Source: Calditrichia bacterium (lineage in GTDB: Bacteria; Calditrichota; Calditrichia; RBG-13-44-9; J042). From it: DNA of 5,468 nucleotides. The position numbers and the translations under genes were made by a program. This document shows positions 1 through 5,468 of this stretch, in pieces. Positions within the stretch are counted from its first letter, which is position 1. The number at the start of each line of letters is the position of its first letter. Where the stretch lies: positions 1 to 5,468 of the forward strand of contig JAUIFT010000244.1 of NCBI GenBank assembly GCA_030430345.1, given 5' to 3'. The notes beneath the pieces are model-generated. The model was not told where the DNA came from. It did no database searches and saw nothing but the letters and a program-made list of their open reading frames with translations.

Positions 1-252
1 CGGACACTGGCTTCCAGTCCTTCGACGGGCGAACTACCCGGCCTTTGCCCAAAGGAACTATATTTACCCCCAAATCAAGTGGCCGGTCATCCGGAACCCA
101 TCCACAAACGGCTATGTTTCCGTGCCGAAGTCCGCTATTCTTTCCTTTAAGACGTCAGGGGCCGATGTCTACCCATAACCCTGCAGCAATACGTTGCGGT
201 GTCCCACCTATTTGATCCACTCGTTCCCACCGAGTTTCCTGCCGGATCAGCC
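1..252. other. Unassigned GC-rich leader region, no recognisable gene
   Basis: I cannot assign this stretch. All three forward frames stay open for much of it: frame 1 to a stop at 148-150, frame 2 to a stop at 176-178, and frame 3 to a stop near 211. At least one reverse frame is also open, which is what GC-rich sequence with few stops gives and is not evidence for a gene. The frame-2 reading (2-178, entering from the left edge, ending ...SGADVYP) could be the C-terminus of an upstream protein, but it matches no family I know. By hand count, positions 1-60 are about 60% GC against roughly 37-40% for 421-540. No clear promoter, operator or terminator is visible. The first 60 bases contain a few short inverted repeats. 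Confidence 0.4.
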
Positions 253-876
253 ATGAAAAACAGCCTGCCCCCATTTCATTGGGCTTTCCTGCTCTGTGCC
301 GCCTGCACGCTCTCTAGCGCCGCAGCGGAGCCACTGCATGCTCGCATCGATGCTGCCATCGCTGCCGCCAGGAGTGGGGTAGGGGCGGCAAAAAGTGCTT
401 TTCTCCCCGGCGTATCACTTGTGTTTGATTATGGCTTTCAGGGGGAAAAATATAGTTTTGGTAAGAATGATGACTACTGGATGGCTTCTGCAATAATGCA
501 GTGGAATCTTTTCAATGGATTTCAGGACAAAGCGAAAGTGCAGCAGGCAGCAATTGCTGAAAAGAGAATAGAATCCCGCAGAGAAGAGCTGGATGGAAAA
601 ATTCGCCTGCAGGTCCGGGAAACCTTTTACAACTTTCAGGTCGCTGGCAAAAACTTACTCACTGCTGCAGAACAGTTAAATAGTGCCCGAAAATCGTTTC
701 GAATCGTAGAACGGAAATACCGGGAAGGCATTGCTGCTCAAATCGAATATCTCGATGCCCGGAATACGCTGACCAGTGCGGAAACAAACCGGATCATTGC
801 CGAATACGATTATTTCATTCTGGCCGGGGAATTTGAACAAGTCACTGCCGCATATCCACTAGCGAAAGAAAATTAA
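253..876 (+). CDS. TolC-family outer-membrane efflux protein, C-terminal half only (truncated or rearranged)
   Basis: The product is the exit-duct component of a tripartite efflux pump. Using ATG 253 it has 207 residues, against about 400-480 for normal family members, which carry two repeats. Residues 1-25 look like a signal peptide: Lys2, a hydrophobic run AFLLCAACTL at 11-20, and a possible cleavage after SSAAA. From about residue 31 the protein matches the second repeat: an Ala-rich helix end (IDAAIAAARSG), then AAKSAFLPGVSL, beta strands around 53-88 with the turn NLFNGF, and two long helices (about 91-143 and 145-197) including RKYREGIAAQIEYLDARNTL, typical of the family. The whole first repeat is missing between the signal-like part and the helix end. 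GTG 199 is an alternative in-frame start that adds 18 residues; neither start has a convincing ribosome site, and ATG is preferred because it puts the hydrophobic segment at the N-terminus. Only 25 bases separate it from the adaptor gene. It may be a pseudogene, an internal deletion, or an assembly join. The family assignment of the C-terminal part is secure; the N-terminus is not. Confidence 0.75.
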   Translation: MKNSLPPFHWAFLLCAACTLSSAAAEPLHARIDAAIAAARSGVGAAKSAFLPGVSLVFDYGFQGEKYSFGKNDDYWMASAIMQWNLFNGFQDKAKVQQAAIAEKRIESRREELDGKIRLQVRETFYNFQVAGKNLLTAAEQLNSARKSFRIVERKYREGIAAQIEYLDARNTLTSAETNRIIAEYDYFILAGEFEQVTAAYPLAKEN

Positions 877-890
877 CCAAAGCATATACT

Positions 891-895
891 GGAGG
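891..895 (+). promoter_or_regulatory. Ribosome binding site of the adaptor gene
   Basis: GGAGG lies six bases before ATG 902. This near-perfect Shine-Dalgarno decides the start in favour of 902 over the in-frame ATG at 962. The latter has a weaker GGAG four bases upstream and would leave a very short signal sequence before the lipobox. Confidence 0.8.
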
Positions 896-901
896 CTTAT
901 C

Positions 902-1987
902 ATGCGTTGCGAACAACTTATTTATCATAGATTTAAGGATGAAATTATTCACTGGAGCCTGATGATTGCAATGCTGCTGCTGATGGTTTATTTAAGCGGC
1001 TGTGATTCCCAGGCAAAAGAAACAAGCAGCATCAATCGAATTCCGGTGAAAGTTGCCGATGTGACCAGCACGGAAATGACTTTCCCAATATATACCAGCG
1101 GGCAGCTGGCTTCTAGCACAGAAGTAAAACTCGCCTTTAAGATCGGTGGCATTGTCGAGAAGATTTATGTTGACGAAGGCGCATCCGTTAAGAAGGGGCA
1201 ACTGCTCGCAGCATTGGATCTTGCTGAAATTCAGGCCCAGGTAAACCAGGCGCAAAGCGCTTATGAGAAGGCCAGCCGGGATTTGAAACGGTTGGAAAAA
1301 CTGTATCAGGACAGTGTGGTGACATTGGAGCAAAAACAGGATGCAACTACCGGTCTGGAAGTCGCTAAAGCAAATCTTGATATTGCTGAATTTAATCTTA
1401 AACATGCGAAAATTTACGCGCCCTCCACCGGAAAGATTATGCGCCGCATGGTTGAAAAAGGGGAGCTGGTCAACCCTGGCTTTCCGGCTTTTATGTTTGG
1501 CAGCGCCGGGCGTGGATGGATCGTTCGTGCCGGTGTTGCCGATAAGGAGGTCGTGCGGATAAACCTGGGAGATTCGGCCAGGGTTGTTTTCGATGTATAT
1601 CCTGATCGCCAATTCCCGGCCGCGGTTAGCGAACTGGCGGAGGCGCTGGACCCGATGAGCGGGACCTTCGAAGTAGAGCTTTCTCTCCGGGAGCAGGGGG
1701 TTAAAATGATCTCCGGCTTTGTTGCCAGAATAGAAATATATCCCCGGGAGAAAGAAACGCTGACCCTGGTGCCAGTAGCATCAATTATCGAGGGGAATGG
1801 TAATAACGGCTTTGTCTTCGCACCGGAGGGCGCGGAAAATACCGTGAAGAAAATTCCGGTGAAGATCGGGCGAATTCTTGACGATGGGGTAGGAATTACC
1901 TCCGGGCTGCAAGGCGTCAAAAGAGTTGTTACTGATGGTGCCCCATATCTGTTTGATGGAAGTGCAATCGAAATAATATCAGATTGA
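902..1987 (+). CDS. RND efflux periplasmic adaptor subunit (membrane fusion protein, HlyD/AcrA type), lipoprotein
   Basis: The protein bridges the inner-membrane pump and the outer-membrane channel. It has 361 residues, a normal length for RND adaptors. The N-terminus is a lipoprotein signal: a charged region to about residue 18, a hydrophobic run MIAMLLLMVY (21-30), and lipobox LSGC with Cys34 as the lipidated residue. Asp35 follows it, the +2 residue that in E. coli keeps lipoproteins in the inner membrane. The first half of the lipoyl/biotinyl-like domain is at about 73-106 (GGIVEKIYVDEGASVKKGQ). A coiled-coil hairpin spans about 107-168, with its turn near the LYQDSVVTLEQ segment. The second lipoyl half is at about 169-195 (IYAPSTGKI, then VEKGELVNPG). 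A beta-barrel domain covers about 205-285 and a membrane-proximal domain about 287-361. The gene lies 25 bases after the TolC-like gene and 44 bases before the pump gene, so co-transcription is likely. Substrate unknown. Confidence 0.93.
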   Translation: MRCEQLIYHRFKDEIIHWSLMIAMLLLMVYLSGCDSQAKETSSINRIPVKVADVTSTEMTFPIYTSGQLASSTEVKLAFKIGGIVEKIYVDEGASVKKGQLLAALDLAEIQAQVNQAQSAYEKASRDLKRLEKLYQDSVVTLEQKQDATTGLEVAKANLDIAEFNLKHAKIYAPSTGKIMRRMVEKGELVNPGFPAFMFGSAGRGWIVRAGVADKEVVRINLGDSARVVFDVYPDRQFPAAVSELAEALDPMSGTFEVELSLREQGVKMISGFVARIEIYPREKETLTLVPVASIIEGNGNNGFVFAPEGAENTVKKIPVKIGRILDDGVGITSGLQGVKRVVTDGAPYLFDGSAIEIISD

Positions 1988-2015
1988 CGGTCATTGCAAT
2001 TGTAAATTTCTGATT

Positions 2016-2022
2016 AAAGAGG
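2016..2022 (+). promoter_or_regulatory. Ribosome binding site of the pump gene
   Basis: AAAGAGG ends nine bases before ATG 2032, an acceptable Shine-Dalgarno. The 44-base gap between adaptor and pump is otherwise AT-rich and shows no terminator, which fits translation of the pump from the same transcript. Confidence 0.65.
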
Positions 2023-2031
2023 CGTTAAACA

Positions 2032-5000
2032 ATGAATTTACCCAAACTTGCAATAAATAACTTTCAGTTCACCCTGGTAATGGTTTTGCTGCTGACACTG
2101 ATGGGATTGGCATCTTTTTTCACGATGCCCCGTTCGGAAGATCCGCAGGTGACATCCCCGGGATCCAACGTGGTGGTGATTTTCCCCGGTGCAAATCCGG
2201 AGGATATTGAAGAGCTTGTGCTGGACCCGATCGAAGCGGCATTGAATGAGCTTGAGGACATCAAGCGAATTAATGCTGTGGCGGAAGATGGCCTGATGGT
2301 GCTTTCTATCGAATTTAAGGCCGGCAGTGATCCGGATGATAAATATACGGACGTTCTGCAAAAAGTGAACCGGGTACGGGATGATTTGCCGGACGGTGTC
2401 CTCAGTGTAGATGTTCATCGGTTTAATGTGAGTGATGTGAGCATCATTCAGTTGGCATTGGTATCCGACGCTGCTGAATATCGTTTAATGGAAAAAACCG
2501 CCGAGCGGATGAAGAATGAGTTGGAACGGGTAAACGGCGTGAACAAGGTAAAAACCTGGGCCTATCCGGAACAGGAAATCCGGGTGTCTTTAAACTGGCA
2601 AAAAATGGCCCAAATGCAAATTCCCCTGGGAATGGTAATTCAGGCGATTGAAAGTACCGGCAGTAACATTCCCGGTGGCGCGATTGATGTCGGCAGCCGA
2701 AAATTTACCATCCAAACCAGCGGCTCGTACGAAACTGTCTCCGATATCGAAAATACGGTAATAATGGCCCGGAATGGCAAAGTCGTTTATCTCAGGGATA
2801 TTGCCAGTGTCGACCGGGATTATGAAGACCTCAGCCATGTTGCCCGCTATAATGGAAAACGTGCTGTATATGTCACGGTCAGTCAGCAGGAAGGTACCAA
2901 TATTTACGACGTCATGGACGCGTTGAAGTTAAAAATCGATCGGTTTCAGACTCGAATACCCGCGGGTATCAAGATGGAGACGGTGTTTGACCAATCCGTC
3001 AGCGTTTCCAGCAGGGTGAATGGCTTCTTCAAGAATTTATTACAGGGGGTCTTTCTGGTGGGACTGGTTGTCTTGCTGGCGATGAGCTTCCGGGCGGCAT
3101 TAATTGTGATGCTGGTGATCCCAATGTCGATTATGATTGGGCTCGGCTTTGTCGATCTCAGCGGGTTTGGCTTGCAGCAGATGTCGATTGCCGGACTGGT
3201 GATTGCCCTGGGACTGCTGGTTGATAATGCCATTGTTGTCACGGAAAATGTCTCCCGGTTTTTGGGGATGGGATTAAAACGAAAAGAAGCGGCCGTCCGC
3301 GGAACTTCACAGATCGGCTGGGCGGTAGTTAGTTCTACGGCCACAACAGTATTGGCATTCTTGCCGATTATCATGATGCAGGACGTTAGCGGGGATTTTA
3401 TCCGCAGTATGCCGGTAACGGTCGTTTTTACCCTGATCGCTTCCCTGTTATTGTCCTTAACCCTTACCGCATTTCTGAGCAGCCGCTTCCTTCGTCAAAA
3501 CGGGAAGAATAAAAATGGTCAGAACGGATTCCAAAGATTTGTGGATACGGTGTATAACGGTCGCCTGCAAAAGGCGCTGGCCAGTCCGCGAAAAACACTG
3601 TTGATTGCCTTTACCATTTTCCTGGGTAGCCTGATGTTGTTTCCCATCGTCGGGGTGAGTTTCTTCCCGAAAGCGGAGAAGAATCAATTCATTATCAACA
3701 TTGATACCCCAAAAGGCAGCAGCCTGGCAAAAACGAACGCAGTTACAGAATATGTCGAAACGGTTCTGGGCGCGCATCCGGAGGTTCAATCTTTTGCGGC
3801 GAATATCGGGCGTGGGAATCCACGAATTTACTACAACATTATTCCTAAAAATAAACAAAATACGCATGCACAATTATTTGTTGAATTGAAATCGAAAGAC
3901 CTGGACATCTTTAATGATGTGGTTCGGGAACTGCGCGATAATTTTCGAAGGTTTCCCGGGGCGAAAATCGAAGTGAAGGTGTTTCAGCAGGGACCGCCGG
4001 TCGAAGCGCCGATTGCCATAAAAATACTCGGTGAAGATCTTGATGAATTGAAGCGCATATCCCGCGATGTGGAGGCAATGATCACCGGAACGGAAGGCAC
4101 CGTTAATATCGATAATCCCGCGGCGCTCAGTAAAACCGATTTGCACGTAGATATCAATCGACCGAAAGCCGGCATGATGGGATTGCCGCTTTTGGAAATC
4201 GATCGCACCGTCCGGGCAAGCATTAGCGGGCTGCCGGTTTCCAATTATCGGGACACTGATGGCAACGACTATAATGTTGTCGTTCGCCTGCCATTTGCCG
4301 AAAATCATCTGGGTGAACGTAAGCCGGCCATGTCAGATTTTAACAACATCTACCTTGCTGCCCACAATGGCGCCCAGGTGCCATTGCGGCAAGTTGCGGA
4401 TATCACTTTCAAATCCAGCCCGATGACGGTCAGTCATTTCAACCAGGAAAGAAACGTAACGATCACTGCGGATGTCGATACGGACTATTCGGTAAACAAT
4501 GCGACAAATATTATCACCGCAAAACTGGACGCTTATGACTGGCCGGCCGGCTATCGGTATTACGTCGCCGGGGAGAAAGAAAGTCAGGATGAATCATTCG
4601 GCGGCATGGCCAAAGCGGTGTTGATTGCCTTAATCGCTATCTTTGGCGTGCTGGTATTGCAGTTCCGTTCTTTTCGCCAACCGTTGATCGTCTTTGCGGC
4701 AATTCCACTGGCTTTAATCGGTTCCGTGCTTGCCCTGTTAATCACCGGTTACAGCTTTTCCTTTACAGCGTTTGTCGGCATTACCAGTCTGGTAGGAATT
4801 GTAGTTAATAATTCGATCATTCTGGTCGATTATACCAATCAGCTCCGTGAATCCGGCAAAGATTTGCTGGAAGCACTCAAAGAGGCCTGCGCGACGCGTT
4901 TTAAACCGATTATTCTAACCACTGCGACAACCGTGGGGGGATTACTGCCGCTGACACTCGGGGGAGGCAGCATGTGGGCCCCGATGGGCTGGTCGATTAT

Positions 5001-5094
5001 TGGCGGCCTGATCGTTTCGACATTACTAACCTTGATCGTTGTGCCGGTGCTTTACAAAATTTTTACCCGAAGAGACGCTGTTGCTTCAACCTGA
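2032..5094 (+). CDS. RND-superfamily efflux pump, inner-membrane permease subunit (AcrB/MexB-like family)
   Basis: This is the proton-driven pump of the tripartite system. The protein has 1020 residues, close to the 1020-1050 usual for the family, and shows the internal duplication of RND pumps: TM1 at about 12-32, a large periplasmic loop 33-333, TM2-6 at about 335-483, a short polar linker (489-500, GKNKNGQNG), TM7 at about 522-544, a second large loop 545-857, and TM8-12 at about 859-1010. The N-terminal half carries the family signature PRSEDP (33-38) and FPGANPEDIE (51-60). TM4 has LGLLVDNAIVVTENV (393-407), where AcrB has two adjacent Asp residues (407/408); here they are Asp398 and Asn399. 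TM10 has GIVVNNSIILVDY (922-934), with Asn926 at the place of AcrB Lys940. TM11 keeps the Thr-rich ILTTATTVGGLLPL segment (961-974). The gene ends with tandem stops (TGA, then in-frame TAA at 5095-5097). Exported compound cannot be deduced: multidrug, detergent or metabolite export are all possible. The heavy-metal (CusA) class is less likely, because its usual TM4 motif is different. Confidence 0.95.
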   Translation: MNLPKLAINNFQFTLVMVLLLTLMGLASFFTMPRSEDPQVTSPGSNVVVIFPGANPEDIEELVLDPIEAALNELEDIKRINAVAEDGLMVLSIEFKAGSDPDDKYTDVLQKVNRVRDDLPDGVLSVDVHRFNVSDVSIIQLALVSDAAEYRLMEKTAERMKNELERVNGVNKVKTWAYPEQEIRVSLNWQKMAQMQIPLGMVIQAIESTGSNIPGGAIDVGSRKFTIQTSGSYETVSDIENTVIMARNGKVVYLRDIASVDRDYEDLSHVARYNGKRAVYVTVSQQEGTNIYDVMDALKLKIDRFQTRIPAGIKMETVFDQSVSVSSRVNGFFKNLLQGVFLVGLVVLLAMSFRAALIVMLVIPMSIMIGLGFVDLSGFGLQQMSIAGLVIALGLLVDNAIVVTENVSRFLGMGLKRKEAAVRGTSQIGWAVVSSTATTVLAFLPIIMMQDVSGDFIRSMPVTVVFTLIASLLLSLTLTAFLSSRFLRQNGKNKNGQNGFQRFVDTVYNGRLQKALASPRKTLLIAFTIFLGSLMLFPIVGVSFFPKAEKNQFIINIDTPKGSSLAKTNAVTEYVETVLGAHPEVQSFAANIGRGNPRIYYNIIPKNKQNTHAQLFVELKSKDLDIFNDVVRELRDNFRRFPGAKIEVKVFQQGPPVEAPIAIKILGEDLDELKRISRDVEAMITGTEGTVNIDNPAALSKTDLHVDINRPKAGMMGLPLLEIDRTVRASISGLPVSNYRDTDGNDYNVVVRLPFAENHLGERKPAMSDFNNIYLAAHNGAQVPLRQVADITFKSSPMTVSHFNQERNVTITADVDTDYSVNNATNIITAKLDAYDWPAGYRYYVAGEKESQDESFGGMAKAVLIALIAIFGVLVLQFRSFRQPLIVFAAIPLALIGSVLALLITGYSFSFTAFVGITSLVGIVVNNSIILVDYTNQLRESGKDLLEALKEACATRFKPIILTTATTVGGLLPLTLGGGSMWAPMGWSIIGGLIVSTLLTLIVVPVLYKIFTRRDAVAST

Positions 5095-5124
5095 TAAAGT
5101 ATTTGGAAAACTCCACAAACAAAG

Positions 5125-5157
5125 GAAGCGCTTCCGGGTAATTGCCGGGAGCGCTTC
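5125..5157. terminator. Hairpin terminator, probably bidirectional
   Basis: A 13-base-pair stem (arms 5125-5137 and 5145-5157, with one G-T wobble at the ninth pair) closes a seven-base loop (5138-5144). On the + strand it lies 30 bases past the pump stop and is followed by the short T-containing tract TGTTATT. Read on the - strand it lies just after the stop of the DoxX gene and is followed by CTTTGTTTG. Its place between two convergent genes fits shared transcription termination. The T tracts are imperfect, so efficiency is uncertain. Confidence 0.8.
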
Positions 5158-5162
5158 TGTTA

Positions 5163-5468
5163 TTATGCAGCAGTTTTTTTCCGATAATCATCGATGGAAA
5201 GTTTGCCGGCGCCATTAAAAAGGAAAAACAGCGAAGCAGAAAGCATCATTAACGCCGGGAAGGTATTCGGATAGGTGTCACCAAGATGCACGGCCAGAAT
5301 CGCCACTAAAAAATTAAAGATCATGACTGCGGCGGCAAAGCGGATATAGGCACCGAGAAGGATGAGAATGCCACAGAAGAATTGGGCATATACAGAAACG
5401 ATCGCAGAAACGAGGGGGAGGGGAAATCCAAATGCCTGGAGAAAATCCTGAAACTCCAGCATTCTACT
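5163..5468 (-). CDS. DoxX-family membrane protein, 5' end cut by the window edge
   Basis: The visible part is the C-terminal 101 or so residues of a small membrane protein of the DoxX family (usually about 130-150 residues with four transmembrane segments). Three hydrophobic segments can be seen, corresponding to TM2-4: around LVSAIVSVYAQFFCGILILL, around AAAVMIFNFLVAILAV, and around FPALMMLSASLFFLF. Family hallmarks include the FLQAFGFPLP segment leading into TM2, the HLGD turn after TM3, and the closing GAGKLSIDDYRKK. The Met at 5460-5462 falls inside the expected N-terminal loop. The reading frame continues upstream of it to the edge (Arg, Ser), so the true start and TM1 lie outside the window. 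DoxX relatives are linked to quinone or thiol redox and oxidative-stress functions, but most are uncharacterised. It is convergent with the efflux operon and separated from it by the terminator, so no functional link is implied. Confidence 0.85.
   Translation of the reverse strand, partial: SRMLEFQDFLQAFGFPLPLVSAIVSVYAQFFCGILILLGAYIRFAAAVMIFNFLVAILAVHLGDTYPNTFPALMMLSASLFFLFNGAGKLSIDDYRKKTAA

Noticed and set aside
2..178. Partial open frame entering from the left edge, possibly the C-terminus of an upstream protein
   Set aside because: Other forward frames and at least one reverse frame are also open here and no family match is apparent, so choosing this one as a gene is not justified. It is described under the unassigned region.
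199..252. GTG 199 as the true start of the TolC-like gene
   Set aside because: It has no Shine-Dalgarno and would bury the hydrophobic signal-like segment 18 residues deeper. ATG 253 is the better, though still weak, choice.
992..1612. Long antisense open frame (206 codons) across the adaptor gene
   Set aside because: It lies wholly within the well-supported adaptor gene, its translation resembles no family, and it has no ribosome site of note. It is a shadow of the sense codons.
1993..2000. ATTGCAAT palindrome in the adaptor-pump gap, considered as an operator
   Set aside because: An eight-base palindrome in AT-rich sequence is expected by chance, and there is no nearby promoter or second copy to support regulation.
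3457..4308. Two back-to-back antisense open frames inside the pump gene
   Set aside because: Both fall within the RND periplasmic domain coding sequence, have no recognisable domain, and have Cys/His/Arg-rich shadow composition.
1..5468. CRISPR array, tRNA, rRNA, intact insertion sequence or attachment site
   Set aside because: No regularly spaced repeats, cloverleaf, rRNA-like sequence, transposase motif or paired terminal repeats were seen on either strand.

Overview
The window holds a three-gene tripartite efflux operon of a Gram-negative (two-membrane) bacterium on the + strand, followed by a convergent DoxX-family gene on the - strand that runs off the right edge. The operon order is outer-membrane factor (TolC family, only its C-terminal half recognisable), then lipoprotein periplasmic adaptor (membrane fusion protein), then a 1020-residue RND inner-membrane pump. 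The need for an outer-membrane channel and a lipoprotein adaptor points to a diderm host. Nothing in the sequence fixes the phylum: the proteins look like generic RND systems widespread in Proteobacteria, Desulfobacterota, Bacteroidota-like and related lineages.

Layout. Positions 1 to about 250 contain no gene I can recognise; this stretch is GC-rich and open in several frames. A TolC-like reading frame follows (ATG at 253, stop at 876). It has a signal-peptide-like N-terminus joined almost directly to the second (C-terminal) repeat of the family, so about half of a normal TolC protein is missing. Base composition drops sharply near position 400, which suggests a deletion, rearrangement or assembly junction just inside this gene. 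The adaptor (902-1987) and pump (2032-5094) are intact, each has a good Shine-Dalgarno sequence, and the intergenic gaps are 25 and 44 bases, so one transcript is likely. A strong hairpin at 5125-5157 lies between the pump and the convergent DoxX gene (5163 to the edge) and can serve as terminator for both.

How the genes work together: the pump would use the proton gradient to capture substrates from the inner membrane or periplasm, the adaptor would bridge pump and channel, and the TolC-like protein would form the exit duct. The substrate cannot be read from the sequence. No regulator gene or operator is visible. Apart from the half-length TolC protein and the composition break, this is an ordinary efflux locus; I found no evidence of an undescribed system.
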